Positions 1 to 11,690 of a DNA stretch of 64,000 nt are shown here, piece after piece (position 1 is the first letter of the stretch; each line of letters begins with the position of its first letter). The notes under the pieces were generated by a model, which did not search any database, was not told where the DNA came from, and saw only the letters and a program-made list of their open reading frames with translations. Both the position numbers and the translations under genes were made by a program. Source of the stretch: Atherix ibis (Eukaryota > Arthropoda > Insecta > Diptera > Athericidae); assembly GCA_958298945.1 (NCBI GenBank), contig OY282606.1:47691920-47755919 (forward strand), in the 5' to 3' direction.

Positions 1-662
1 GTTCCAGACTCGGAGGTTGGAAAGTTACTTCAACTGCTGACTTTTGTGCCAGTAAATGAAATTAATGACATTCTAGCTTCGCATATAAAAGTTCCGGAAC
101 TTCGTGAAGCTCAAACACGTCTTGCAAGGGAAGTAACTCTTCTTATTCATGGTGGTTAGTGAATTTTTATACAGTTTCGTTTCCCGTCTTCGGTATTAAT
201 TTTTTTCTGGTTTGCCTATCCTTAGAAGCTGGACTAAAACAAGCCGAAAATATTACCGATGCCCTTTACAAAGGAAGCGTTGACGCTCTTGGCGAACTGA
301 ATTGCAAAGATGTTCAGTCAACACTGGCTGGTGCAACGGTTTGTGAAGTTATTCCAGAGCCTGGCACGTCTATTCTCCAATTGGCCATGAAAGCAAAATG
401 CTTTCCAACAGAAAGTAGGATCGCCATTTTAACATCAAATCAGAATTCACTTTAAATCTTTTAATATTTTCTGTTTCTTTTATTATTATTTTTTTAAGAC
501 GATGCCATACGAATAATAAACGCTGGAGGCTTCTATGTGAATCAACAACGTACAAAAAATATAGCAGAAATTATAACGCCCGGTATTCATATTCTTAAAA
601 ATGGAATAACATTGCTACGAGTGGGCAAGCGAAATTATTATATCGTTAAATGGTCACTCTAA
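1..662 (+). CDS. YARS2: Mitochondrial tyrosyl-tRNA synthetase, C-terminal part (last 3 exons)
   Basis: This enzyme charges mitochondrial tRNA-Tyr with tyrosine in the mitochondrial matrix. The visible part is the C-terminal third: the end of the class I catalytic/anticodon region and the S4-like RNA-binding tail. Three exons join in one frame: 1-154, 226-414 and 499-662, with stop TAA at 660-662. The introns begin GTTAGT and GTAGGA and end in TTAG and TAAG. Diagnostic stretches are LLTFVPVNEINDI, RLAREVTLLIHG, PEPGTSILQLAMKAKCFPTE and HILKNGITLLRVGKRNYYI. These align end to end, from memory, with the tail of metazoan YARS2, including the closing IVKW. The catalytic HIGH and KMSKS motifs lie upstream of the window. 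Splice phases are 1 and 1. No frameshifts or stops are seen, so the gene looks functional. Confidence 0.93.
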
Positions 663-2016
663 AGGTGATGGTGTATAAAATATTTTTGTTTTCTGTTTTT
701 GTTAAAAGTTTTATTAAAAAATTTTAATAACAATTTCGTCTTTTTTCATTTCGTTTTTATTATCATATTTAATGGTTTTTCTTGACTTCTTCTCATTGAA
801 TATGGAATGTAGGGTTTATTGAACACTCTTGATATTAAGAATATTCTCAATAAATTTTGTGGTCTTTTATGATTATTTTTCGTGTTATTTGTTGCAAGAA
901 CCGACTTTATTTGGAAATTATCACAGAAAAATCAAACTGTCAATAATAAAAAATTTGATTTCAAATTCACTTGAGGTGGATGGAAAAAGAGAAATTATTT
1001 GATTTTTTAAGCCTTCTTCAGGTGTATCTTTACTTTTAAATTTATTTTCTGCTTGTCCTTAATTAAAAATATTTCCCAGCGAATATCAATGAATTTTTAT
1101 AAATTTATCCTATTACAAAATTGAATTGCAGTATCAAATTTTGAACAAAATCCATTGACAATTTGCATATTTTCAGGTGCAGAAAATGTAAAAATTTCAA
1201 TAATTCTTCGAAATAGCAATTAATTTTAATAAAATTTGATATTTAAGCATAAAATTAATAACCTTAAGCGTTTTTTTGCTTTTTATTAGAAAATATTTGT
1301 GAATTGCTTAATTGTTGACGTATTTGGAAGTCGGGTCTGATTGTATATATCTGAGGGTGTTTTTTTGATAGCAACACAAGTTTGAACGATATAAATTTTT
1401 AATTGGAAAAATCCGTAATGAATGAAATTATTTCTTCGATAATTATAAATAAGAAATGGTATATGTCGGCTATAGTTTTTAAAATCATTAAAGTAACGAA
1501 GACAAAATTTCAATATAGAAATTTTGTACGAAAAACATCGAATGCAGATATGGCAGCACGAAAATAGTTTCAGCCATTTTCGTTAAAAATATTGTTTCCA
1601 GACGTTCCCCGGCAGTTTCTTGTTAGTTAATTTGAAGTCGTATTAGATAGAGTAGATGTTCGCGCAGCGTTTCATCTAGTCACCATTAAATTTTGTTTCC
1701 GAATTTTTTTGTTGAAAACAAAAGGAATAATTTTTGAACTTATTTCGTAACCGGAAAAGAAAATTTTGCATTATTTCGATTTATATTTGAAAAAAGTACA
1801 TAAGAGAAAGAATTAGTCGGTAATAACTATTTTTGTGCTGTGTGCGGTTTTTGGAATTTTTTTCTACTTTGGACCAAGTACCAACAAGTGTTTACTATTG
1901 TATTTTCGGGATCAGTTCGATTGTATTTGATTTCGGAGACATTTTTAGTTAGTTGGAAATTTTGATCATCTAAGGTGGAGGCAGAAATACAAATACCCGC
2001 CGATCCGTCGTCAACA
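663..2016. other. Intergenic region and presumed Clic promoter/5' UTR
   Basis: AT-rich spacer between two genes on the same strand. It should hold the 3' UTR of the synthetase gene and the promoter and 5' UTR of Clic. GC content rises from about 1600 toward the Clic start, as expected of a 5' UTR. I could not fix a transcription start: no convincing TATA box or initiator plus downstream element pair stands out. Confidence 0.5.
849..854 (+). promoter_or_regulatory. Possible polyadenylation signal of the tyrosyl-tRNA synthetase gene
   Basis: An AATAAA hexamer lies about 187 bases after the stop codon, with a GT/T-rich stretch just downstream. In DNA this AT-rich a hexamer by chance is common, so the call rests only on position. 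Confidence 0.3.
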
Positions 2017-2085
2017 ATGTCCGAAGATAGCCAAGAGAACGGAACCGCCAATGGCGATGTTCCAGAAATCGAACTCATCATCAAG
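2017..2085 (+). CDS. Clic: Chloride intracellular channel (Clic), coding exon 1
   Basis: CLIC proteins are GST-fold proteins that exist in soluble and membrane-inserted forms; family members have glutathione-dependent oxidoreductase or anion-channel activity. This exon encodes 23 residues: an acidic, Asn/Gly-rich leader, then EIELIIK, the first beta strand of the thioredoxin-like N domain. The ATG at 2017 sits in a good insect context (CAACA before it), and upstream sequence in this frame is closed. The exon ends ATCATCAAG followed by donor GTAGGA, phase 0. It joins in frame to the exon at 50779. The residues match insect Clic N-termini as I recall them. Confidence 0.88.
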
Positions 2086-4658
2086 GTAGGATTTCTCGGT
2101 GCGCTGTACTGTGCTGTTAGTTTGTGAATTTTTGAATATCTCCTGTGCGGTATGGTGAAAGTAGCCGCAAACAGTCGTCCCGTCTAAGACGGTTTAAATC
2201 GCTACTACCACAAATGATGGGTGTGCGGAATTCCATTCCACTATCCGTCGTACCATTTACTGGCGTCGTTGCCCACCAAGAATTTCTCACCGTCTGTCGT
2301 TGTCCGTGACACGTTATACGACGATGACCTTGATGCACACAAAGTTTCATATTTCCCCAAATCCCCAACAGTTCGCCAACGAAGCTGCCACGGGTAAATT
2401 CTATTTTTTTCTGGTGCCTAATTAACTTTTTCTTGTGTTTTACCACCAAACATCCAGCAGATTTGGTAAAAATTTCGATTTTTGTCAACTTTCACGAAAG
2501 TTTATGGGCACCAAAAAGTAGCGTCATGTGAATTTTGATGTAATGGAATTTGACGCAATAAAATTGAAGTGAAAAGAAATCTTTGAATTTTAAAGAAATA
2601 ATAAAATTGATGTAAATTTTATAAATTATTTAGAATTAATTATATTAAAATATGTGATAGAATAAATAATTTTTAAAAAGGAATCCCGAATTCCTGCCGT
2701 GTGCTGTAGCGTTTTTTTAAGTTACGCAACTTTTTTTTTGCAGTATATTTTACCGATTCCATTTGGAGTTTTTACTGCGGCCGCCTGCGCCTATTTCTTG
2801 AAGAACAAGTTTTACTTGATGAAGTGATAGTTTTTCTGTTTTCTTTTTGCCTAATAAAAGGTATGCGATAGTCGTTTTTTTGGGGCATAGGAAATTCTGT
2901 AAAAGTTTCGGTTCAGAAATGTGTGAGCTTCTGAAGAAAGGAAACGGAGTGTTTAGATTTCCAAAAGCTTGTCCTCCCGCACCCTGAACCGTTTCGATTC
3001 AATCCGACCGAATCCCTCCTGATTTGAAAATGAAGTTCAGGCCGTTTTTTTTAAGCTAGCGCGACGGTTCCTCGACAACAAGAACAGCTCCCCACAAACA
3101 CAATTAGAAGCGGAAACTTGCACATAATAAAAACGACTTGCTTTGTGTAGGGGGGATTTGAATAGAGACTGTTTTGGGAGCGCAGAGCTGTTTGTGTTCA
3201 TGATGGAGTATGGGGAAATATGGGAGTATTCGAGTGAGTAAATGATTTTTAGTAAATGCGGGTGTTGGGGCGGCGGAAGTTTTTACTGGAATTTGTTTGG
3301 CCCAGAAACCGCTTCGGTGTTTTCCAATGTGTGGAGTTTGCTGTTGAGACGTTGTTGGAAAGAGATTCTAGTTGTGGGTATTTTTGGGTGAGAGCGGTCG
3401 CACTGTGGCTATGAAGTTTTTGGTTTGCTAGGGGAGGGGGATACGAGAAGCTGGGAGCTAAAAACCTGTCTCGATTCGAATGCGTCATATTCGGGGATTC
3501 GTTTTGAACCGTTCTGAATGACGACAGCAACCAAAGTCGCACCGGAACCATCGCCAACTGTCGCTGGCATGAGTGTGATCAGAATACCGTGTCGAATGTC
3601 CCACTCCCAGTTTATCGAGTCTCTCACCGATTCTTGTATGCACATTTTCGCATACAATCGTACACACGCGTTTGAAAAATTCTTTTCTCATTTTGACCAT
3701 CTCGCCTCCAATTTGACTGCGGATTACGATGCACTTTTCTTAAACCAAACCATTACTTTCGAATCCTTTTCCGTATTCCCTTCTATTCTGATTTAACTTA
3801 CAAGTCCTCAATACTAAGAAATAATATAAGTACCCTCGGCTATTGTGGCAGAAATTTGTGGAGTCCCAACTTTGTTTTGTAGTGCAAGTATTCCGAAAAG
3901 GTGCAGCTTCATCCGCCGATACACAAAGCGTATACAGTTGACCGCATTCCCCGAATGTGAGTCTATTTTGGTTCGTATTTACTGTTCTGGAACCTATCCT
4001 TAAAACGAAAATGACAGGTGGTCTGGTGTGGACGTTTTTTTTTCTCATATTAAAATGTGAAAATTATCAACACCAATAAATGTGAAGCGGCGGAACCAAA
4101 GAACAATGGCGACGGGATGCTCCGTTTTATCTCTAACTTAGTGTGTGCATCTAGGTTTTTTTTGGGCATTACATCACGTCGCCGCCATCAGTTCGGTTTC
4201 TTCATACAAAAAAACATCTCGATTTGCACTTTCGCCACAATATTTTCGGATTTATTCCATTCTGCTTTATTTTCTATTTACAAATTAAATGTTTCTTCTA
4301 TTTTGAGAAGATCTATCTCATCACGATCATCCCGCTGCTCTTTAGGTGTTATTGCACAAAATAAGATTATTTTTTCCTACTTGTTGGAAATTTTGTTTGT
4401 CTTGAAATTATTTTTTGGTTTGCGACCGTTTAAAACTCAAACATCTTATCTTAAATGGCGTTTTTCTTGTGGTTGTTTAAAAACTAAAATTTTATCCAAT
4501 TTCGTAAATAATAATATTTTTAAAATTTATAAGTAATCACAACTGAAATGAATTTATTTGGGACTTGTTGCAAAAAATAAACAATCAAATAGGACTATTT
4601 TTCATTGTCCATCGGCATAAATCTAAATGAATCCTCCATAAATAACTATCAAAATATA
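2086..4658. other. First part of Clic intron 1, partly GC-richer, function not recognised
   Basis: Parts of 2100-2480 and 2750-4150 are more GC-rich than the rest of the intron. They contain short open frames on both strands, for example 4057-4536 on +. None has a recognisable domain, and the composition suggests intronic or regulatory sequence. A short perfect inverted repeat CCGTCT-A-AGACGG lies near 2178. First-intron enhancers would be expected here, but nothing in the sequence proves one. Confidence 0.35.
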
Positions 4659-4830
4659 CGAGGTGTCGCAAAATAGATTCCATCAATTTTATTTTCTTAG
4701 TAATGTTATCCTCTTTAAAGTAGTTCAATGTGGCAAAATGTTGATTCCACTCTCAGAAAGGTTTCAACTGGAATTGCCTTCAGCTCCTCGGTAACACTCC
4801 TTTGAATGTCATCGACAATACCAGAATTAC
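4659..4830 (-). mobile_element. 3' end of a mariner-like element (TIR CGAGGTGTCGCAAAATAG)
   Basis: Reading the - strand gives IVDDIQRSVTEELKAIPVETF, which resembles the C-terminal helices of mariner-like transposases (the segment before the final basic tail). The sequence then degenerates. Next comes a terminal-repeat-like stretch starting CGAGGTGTCGCAAAATAG at 4659, preceded by a TA dinucleotide, the usual target. A similar terminus starts at 59244, so the two belong to one family. The rest of the element is missing here. Confidence 0.6.
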
Positions 4831-5151
4831 GTCTTTGTCAAGTGTTTTTATTTTTATTTTTAAAAAAAGGAAGTTACACGGGCTACGATAAATTGAGATC
4901 TTTTTTTTTGTTTGTTAATGTGCACCATTCAAAAGTCTGCTATGTCCGATTTGACGAGAATTGACTAACACATTTTCATCAGTTTTCAATTTAAGTGAGG
5001 TTCCTTTGAGCGACCAATTGTCGGCGCTCTTGATCGAGCGACTTTAACACAAAATTTGATGGCACATTATCGCTATAGGATCGTGTAGTTTACCGGACGA
5101 GGTTGAAACTTATACTTTAGTATAAGCTAGGAGGGACTAACGTAGAAGCTA

Positions 5152-6433
5152 ACAGTTCGGCTGAAAAGTTTAGAACGAAACACAGTAGAAATATTTTTTT
5201 TTGCAAAATTCATTTTTATTATTCAACATAGTTGCCTTTGAGGGCGATACAGCGATTATAGCGATCTTCCAACTTTTCGATACCATTTTTATAGTACTCT
5301 TTCGGTTTGGCCTCAAAATAGGCCTCAGTTTCGGCAATCGGTCTTAAATTTCTTGCCAGCGAGCATTCTCTTGAGCTCTGCAAACAGGAAAAAGTCGCTG
5401 GGGGCCAGATCTGGAGAATACGGTGAATGGGGAAGCAATTCGTAGCCCAATTCATTGAGTTTGACCATCGTTTTCATCGACTTGTGACACGGTGCATTGT
5501 CTTGGTGAAACAACACTTTTTTCTTCTTCAAATGAGGCCGTTTCTTAGCGATTTCTCTCTTCAAACGATCCAATAACGCTATATAACAGTCGCTGTTGAT
5601 CGTCTGTCCCTTCTGGAGATAGTCAATGAATATTATACCATGCGCATCCCAAAATACAGACCCCATCACCTTGCCAGCCGACTGTTGCGTCTTTCCACGC
5701 TTTGGATTCGGTTCGTCGCTCGCTCTCCACTCTGCCGACTGCCGATTGGACTCTGGAGTGTAGTGACGGAGCCATGTTTCATCCATTGTCACATATCGAC
5801 GCAAAAATTCGGGTTTATTGCGCTTGAACAGCTCCAAACACTGCTCAGAATCATCAACACGTTGTTGTTTTTGGTCCACAGTGAGCTCACGCGGCACCCA
5901 CTTTGCACACAGCTTTCGCATGCCCAAATATTCATGCACGATATGTCCAACACGCTCTTTCGATATCTTCAGAGTATCAGCTATCTCGCTCAACTTCATT
6001 TTACGGTCATTTAAAATTATTTTGTGGATTTTTTTGATGTTTTCTGCCGTCACCACCTGTTTTGGGCGTCCACTGCATTCTGCATCAACTGTGCTCGTAC
6101 GACCAGTTCGAAATTGACGAAACCAATATTCCACAGTTGAAATAGCTGGAGCAGAGTCCGGATAACGTTTGTCAAACCATGCTTTGGTTTCCACTGTATT
6201 TTTTTTCATCAAAAAGCAATGCTTTATCAATACACGAAATTCGTCTTTATCCATTTTTTTTTCAATAACAAAAGTTGCTCCACTCAAAATGCTATATCTC
6301 ACGAACCAATCGACCTCTTGCTGTCAAATTTTGACAAAAATTATTTGAAGCATGGGGCTTTGTGATAATTAAGTAGATTTTTGCAAGAGGCGCCATCTAG
6401 ACGTCATGGTTCTCAACTTTTCAGCCGAACTGT
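5152..6433 (-). mobile_element. Full-length mariner (irritans/Himar-like), decayed
   Basis: A 1282-bp element flanked by TA on both sides (5150-5151 and 6434-6435). Its terminal inverted repeats of about 25 bp start ACAGTTCGGCTGAAAAGTT on both ends and then differ at one base before AGAAC. Length, TA target and protein all fit mariner. The transposase on the - strand is described separately. TIRs and protein resemble the irritans subfamily that includes Himar1, judged from memory. Confidence 0.92.
5219..6254 (-). pseudogene. Himar-like mariner transposase with an 11-bp deletion
   Basis: Mariner transposases cut and paste their own DNA using a DD34D catalytic site. Translation from the ATG at 6254 begins MDKDEFRVLIKHCFL and stays open for about 300 residues. 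There is an N-terminal helix-turn-helix pair, a WVPREL linker near residue 119, and the catalytic aspartates in VTMDETW (about 158), FHQDNAPCH (about 252) and LAPSDFF (about 287), with 34 residues between the last two. After GKKF near 5345 the frame breaks. Compared with Himar-type proteins, about 18 bases are replaced by 7, a net loss of 11. The C-terminal AETEAYFEAKPKEYY..GNYVE then continues in another frame to the stop at 5219-5221. All catalytic residues survive, but the tail is frameshifted, so the copy is probably dead yet young. Confidence 0.9.
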
Positions 6434-7063
6434 TATATGAAAGGGAAGTCCGCTCAGGTCGCTGTAACAGCTCCTCACCAAAAATTCTTATTCCAATCTA
6501 CAATTAAAGTATTTGCTTGTAGACTTATTTTAATTTGCATCTAAAAGTAGATCCACTGCATACTATTATTGGTGGGACTTTAACATAATGTCTCTGAAAA
6601 AAGGATGATAAGCGGGCAATAATGAAGTTGCTCTTAGTCGTTAAACGAATCAGATCCAACTTCTGAGAAGTCATATGTCTATGTGTATATTAAGGTCGGT
6701 TATTGAGACAAGACTTTTATGAGTGTGTCGGAAGGTCAAGATTGATGAATTAGATATAGCTCAGAGCTACGAGTATACACCCACTATTGGTGAAGCCGTT
6801 CTAAACCTACTCTAAGAATATTTTTTGACGGACTAATTTCTAGTGCAGCTGAGAGAAGAGCCCTCGCACCACTTTACGGAATATTCTTAATTTTTAGTCC
6901 CTCATTTAAGGACAGGATACGTTATGACAATGAGTTTAAAAGAACTTTTCTAATAGTCCACCTTTCAGTTTAATCTCAATTTTTTGTATTAAATTTTTTT
7001 CTAGTTGAAATTAATTCTTTGGGAAGTAGTGTACAAATCTGAAAGGAGATCTTAAAAAAAAGT

Positions 7064-7290
7064 CTAAGGTTTCGAATCGCATGATCTTAGAGGCCTAATG
7101 ACATCACCAAATCTCGAAATCCTGTGTTCCGGAAACTTTACACAAAATAAATCCAAAGTTGGCCGTGTTATGTGGCTTATGGCGCCGTCTTTTTGAAACC
7201 ATATAGGGTTCTGGTAAAAATATTTTGTCGTATGGCCAAAATGCTTAAAATCAAACATAACGGGTTCTCTTTCGTTTTCGAACTAATCAG
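7064..7290 (-). mobile_element. Tc1/mariner-type transposase relic, WFQQDGATCHT family
   Basis: The - strand reads NPIWFQKDGAISHITRPTLDL, then RISRFGDVIRPLRSCD. This corresponds to the family segment with WFQQDGATCHTAR, ISR.G.VNWPPRSCDLTPLD, which carries the second catalytic Asp and the region up to the third. The segment ends before the third catalytic residue. It is interrupted on its right by the non-LTR insertion at 7291-8993. Relics of the same family lie at 8994-9060, 49850-50000, 53573-54330 and 61740-62487. Confidence 0.65.
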
Positions 7291-8993
7291 GCATCCCATA
7301 AGGATTCACTCTATCTACGATCCTATTCAATATATATATTCACTCCCTATATGCCGACAAATATTTTTGTACTTGTATCTGGTGCTGATCTTCAACATCA
7401 CACTAATAACGCCATCCACAACATCAACACTTGGAGCAGCATAAACGGTGTAGCAATCTGTAAAACTCTGGGTTCCATAAAAACTCTGGGTATCTCACTT
7501 GTCCGTGGAGGAAAATGGAATCTTCAGATTAAAAATGTTTTTGTCAACAGCAAAAGTAAGGTAAGACAAAGTGAGGCAATTAGAGTAACCAACGTCCTTT
7601 TGGACGGAACCTTACTCTCTTTCCTCACTCTATGAGTCAGTGTGCCAATAGCAGGGAAAAAGCTAGTCGAGGCAGCGGTAAACCGGACATCTCCGGTGGA
7701 ATCCATACTGATAGAAACTGGTCGAAACTTATCTCTTTCTATCTTCCAAAAGCTCACCTAAACTTAATTGACAAGAACGTTTGCCTTTCAAATGACCGCC
7801 TCCAAACTTTAATCAAAAACATTATCATCTCCCCCAGTTCAAAAGAGAATTCATCATCACTATCCTTATTAATAACCCACTTTTAAAGCAATTCCTCCAT
7901 CCTCCCCCTCGATTTCCAAACTTCCCTTCCACACCCAGATTGGAAGCCGTGGTTGGGAGCAAAGTTGAAAGTGACTGCTTCTCTTGACAGGTTTAAGAAG
8001 GCTAGTACTGATCCGTCCACATATAGGAATCTTATCCTTGAACAGTTGGACGGATTAAAAGATCATCGACTGTTGTTCACGGATGCCGCTGCTAACACTG
8101 ATACTGCATTTTTTTCAGGCGTCGAACTTTTTGTTGTGGAATATTCCCTTATAGGTCAGCTCCATAATACGGGGAGCTGTGTGCCATCAAAACGGCAATC
8201 GTAATTCCGACCAATATTACCAGCCAACGGATCGCTTATTTTTACGGCGATAGCCTTGCCGCCCTTAAAGCCATTTGTGGCCTATCGAGTGACTCAGTCC
8301 TTAGCGCAATTAGTCATAGACTACTTAGCAATAGGAGTGTCGAGTTGCAATGGGTGCCGGGGCATGTGGGAATTGTGGGTAATGAAAGTGCTGACAAGTT
8401 GGCTGGAGAAACACTCCGTCGACCAGTGATCACAGTCATACCCAATCTGCCTCGCCTACTAACAGAATGGCAACTAACACCATTAACCATCCGCAGACAC
8501 GATCACTGGACCAATAGCGATACATTTTTGTAGACTTATTGAATAACCAGCAATAAACCAGTCTATTGAACATCCATACCAAAATTCTGGGCGCGGAAGC
8601 TCCTCAGAATCCGGATTGGACATACGGCTCTTACTCATAACTTCCTTTTTGGCAACCCCAATCGTCCGTTATGCCAATCCTAGGGCACCCATTTCACTAT
8701 CATTCATATTCTACATTAATGTCACATAACCAATAATTATTTCGCGAGCAGGATTCATCCCATTATGGAGCTTCTGGGCCCAACAACTCCACTCCCTAGT
8801 CCCCTATTTAAACTTCTACAACATACTAATCTGCTCCACAAAATATAACAAAATTCTCAATAGTCTATACTACTAACCACAGACCAGTCTCCCACACGTA
8901 CTATGAAATCGCCAAATGGCCTCTCGATCGTGGCGCTATGAAATGGCCCATGGCACATGTTTAAGGGACCTTATAAACAACAATAACAACATT
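7291..8993 (+). mobile_element. I-like non-LTR retrotransposon fragment with RNase H (copy A)
   Basis: A 5'-truncated, decayed copy reading on +. It contains, in order: an RT remnant (SGADLQHHTNNAIHNINTWS near 7375-7440); thumb-region debris to about 7920; an RNase H domain starting LLFTDAAAN near 8070; the RNase H core RSVELQWVPGHVGIVGNESA (8335-8395) with the conserved GHxGxxGNExAD; then AGETLRRPVITVIPNLPRLL and a C/H-rich tail near 8660-8740. The 3' UTR ends GGACCTTATAAACAACAATAACAAC, an A/C-rich tail without a long poly(A). Multiple frameshifts and stops are present. Related 3' fragments are at 40455-41290, 44746-45498, 47070-47400 and 52250-53350. Confidence 0.82.
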
Positions 8994-9060
8994 TTGTCGC
9001 ATGGCCATAACACTCAGAATCGACCGTAACGAGTTCTTCTTCGTTTTCGAACAAATCAGA
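8994..9060 (-). mobile_element. Second copy of the transposase segment flanking copy A
   Basis: About 69 bases directly after the 3' tail of the non-LTR insertion match 7222-7290, just before that insertion, at about 81% identity (13 mismatches counted by eye). On the - strand both encode the same transposase segment, ending in the family's VTVN.ERYGH-like motif. It is either a long, old target site duplication or a second scrap of the same transposon. Confidence 0.55.
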
Positions 9061-9121
9061 AAATCCACAAGCGACTGAGGAGATACAATGGTTTCTCCTC
9101 AATCGCTGCTTGTGGATTTTC
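9059..9121. repeat. Imperfect inverted repeat (hairpin)
   Basis: The left arm at 9059-9083 starts GAAAATCCACAAGC. The right arm at 9094-9121 ends GCTTGTGGATTTTC. They pair over about 25 bases with a small bulge and a 10-base loop. The hairpin sits right beside the non-LTR 3' junction. Confidence 0.75.
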
Positions 9122-10189
9122 AAAACCTCATATACTTAAAACTTTGCTTATTAATATATGATCCGGGCGAGAAATGGGCATCACCGCTAAATAAATTATC
9201 TCTTAAAGCACAATTTTAAAATTTTAACTCGCTATTCGAAAGTAAAATAGCGAATCCTAACCTCAACAAATGCTTGACATCTGTCAAATGGCAGAACTGC
9301 TCTTTCCGCACAACGATGTAAGTAATCCCATAGTAACCTTAAGACCATAATGAGTATTGACCTCTTATAGCAACGAAATTCCTCCCCAAATTTGAACAGC
9401 TTATAAATTATTGTGACTAATTTCAAAAGTAGCCATGAAAGCCATATGTCACCATATAATATATGAGTTGATACTGAGGTGAAAATTTTACTTTCGATCA
9501 ACATACTCCATCTTTCATGAAAAAAAAACACTTGCCCAATGATGCGCAAACTACTCTCCTTCGCCCACTTAATAAATAGACGTTCATGAACTTGGAAACA
9601 ATTTTTCTGTTTAAAATTCAGCATTTTTAATTGATTTAATTAATTATGATATTTTCAGTGATTGTATCTATTTTTCTAGATAGTTTTTTTTAATGCACCC
9701 ACCGCTGATCATCAACGATGGGAGTTAAGGTCAACGACGCGACGTGTACACAGATAGTGTGTTGTTGATTTTCCTTACATTGATTTATTTTTATTTTTTT
9801 TCAAAAGCACAAAACCAGAAAGAATTGGTTAAGATGAAATCGAAAAGAAATACGAAAATTCACTTTTAAATTTTATTTACCGCGAAAATATTATATTAAC
9901 AATATTACTTTTTAAATATAAATTAATTAAAGAGAAAAACAGCGTTAGTACAGTTTAAAAGTGAATTATTGTAATTAAATGCTCATGTTAGATTGGGCAA
10001 ATTAGACACTTCATTTAAATATGTTAAACTTACTCATAAAAATAAAAACTTTTTGCAGTATAGGAACTTTGAAGGCACGATTGATAATACTTGGGCTAAA
10101 TTTCTTAATTAGAATTTATTTTTGATCTTCAAATATACTTAAAAATATTTCCAACCGTTAGGCAAAGCCGTGAGGAAAAGTTTCATGAT
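9122..10189. other. AT-rich intron filler
   Basis: No gene or intact element recognised. A segment near 9270-9300 (AAATGCTTGACATCTGTC) resembles one near 50375-50420 beside another transposase relic, so part of this stretch may be the untranslated end of that transposon family. Confidence 0.35.
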
Positions 10190-11240
10190 CATCATCAACG
10201 GTCTAGGGTTGCTGTATCAAAGAACTCCAGACGTGGAGGCTTTGCGCCGCAGTCTTCCAGTGCGACACTCCCAGCATGTTTTTTAGGTCCTGGTTGACGC
10301 CGTCGCTCCACAAAAAACAGGGCCTACCACATCTTCTGGGACCATAAGTGGAGCCAATGTAGACTTTCCGGACTGGATATTCCTCATTTATACGGACTAA
10401 GTGTCCAATCCACCGCAGCTTATTGAGCTTAATTACAAGCGGGTGGTCGCGGTAATGCTCCAGGATCTTGTCGTTAAATAGGCCCCGAATATGGTCAATT
10501 CTCATGTAGGAGACCAAAAATTCTTTGAAGAATCCTGCTCTTTCGAAGAAAACATAAGGACTGGCAATACTAGTTAGTGTCCTGTAACTTCGATGTTATG
10601 GTTCGAATTTTCCAGCGAAATAATTTAGACTGACTGAAAAAGGCTCTGTTGACTACCAGCAGCCGTGCGCTGATTTTTTCCTCCGTGTTGTTATTGGCTG
10701 CGATGATTTACTATAAATAGGAGAACGATTTAACACTTTCAAAGCTATAACCTCACACTTGTATGGGAGCAGTCTGGTCTTCGAGCCCGACCCTGCCACC
10801 ATGCACTTTGTTTTGTCCTCATTTATGTGTAGTCGACAATTTTTCACTGACGGCTCAACCTTGGTGAAGGGCTTTCGTACAACTCTTTCTCATCGACACA
10901 TAATGTCGATATTGTCGGCGTATGCTGTGAAAGCTAACCAGACTTAATGAAAATACTAACCCTCATGCTTACTCCTGAGTCACGGATCAGTTTTTCCAGC
11001 GCTAGGAGAACATTGTGGATGTTAAATGCCTCTGAAATTGATTCGACACCTTTTACTCTTCCTGTCACACTTGTTATGGTCAGCCTAGTAAGTTTAATCA
11101 ATTTTTCTGGGATGCCGAATTCTCTCCCTCTCCTGGATGTGTAGAGTTTTAGCCTGGTTATGCTGTCATAAGCGGCTTTTAATTCGATGAACAAAGTCTT
11201 TTCCTTCGAAAAGTTTTTAAAGTCTAGTAAAATATTCACT
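10190..11240 (-). mobile_element. RTE-like non-LTR reverse transcriptase, 3' part, decayed
   Basis: On the - strand the order is FIELKAAYDSITRLKLY and FGIPEKLIKLTRLTITSVTG (about 11240-11040), then LEKLIRDSGV, then LHINEDKTKCMVA (about 10840), then KLRWIGHLVRINEEYPVRKV, GPRRCGRPCF and QDLKNMLGVSHWKTAAQSLHVW (10510-10200). These are the RT palm, thumb and C-terminal motifs of a common insect non-LTR family whose ORF ends with the GHLVRM..GRPRxRW signature. The catalytic YADD block is deleted or scrambled, and stops interrupt the frame. The exact clade is uncertain. Confidence 0.75.
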
Positions 11241-11417
11241 CTAATTTTGTTGATGCTAAATAATTTTTTTTGTAATTTCAGATCTTAAATAAATTATTTG
11301 AAAAATTATAATCGCAGAATCAATTTAAGTGCTTATTTAGAAATTATTGGGACGAATATTGGGATTAGATATTATTATTAGATACTTTTTCTCGCTATCA
11401 TAATGTTCAGTAATAAG

Positions 11418-11690
11418 TCAGATTTTGCAGAGAGTATGGCTTAACGTTTGCCCAATAAGTTCAATCCATAAAAAGGAGGATAAGTTAGATTGCGTTAGCT
11501 GCAGAGATATAAATCTGCTTAATGTCGGATATAAAATTTTATTAAACTTATTTAGGAAACGTCTGAGGCCGCACCTTTTACCCATCAAAAACCTACGAAG
11601 TATTACCGATGCGACAGATCCTAAAGAAGACCCGTTCATCACCTGTTTGTTTACTTCCGAACAGTTTATAACAGCATAGAGGTGAAACTA
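11418..11690 (+). mobile_element. RTE-like reverse transcriptase, N-terminal RT fragment, opposite orientation
   Basis: Plus-strand translation contains NVCPISSIHKKEDKLDC, then CRDINLLNVGYKILLNLFRKR. This is the start of an RT domain (consensus IHKKGDK.DC.NYRGISLLN..YKI). It faces away from the - strand fragment at 10190-11240, so it is a separate insertion or an inversion. Confidence 0.6.

Noticed and set aside
4057..4536. 159-codon open frame on +
   Set aside because: No recognisable domain, low-complexity hydrophobic and Ser-rich composition and no splice partners. Likely chance in intronic DNA.
5640..6117. Plus-strand frames of 124 and 99 codons
   Set aside because: Antisense shadows of the Himar-like transposase.
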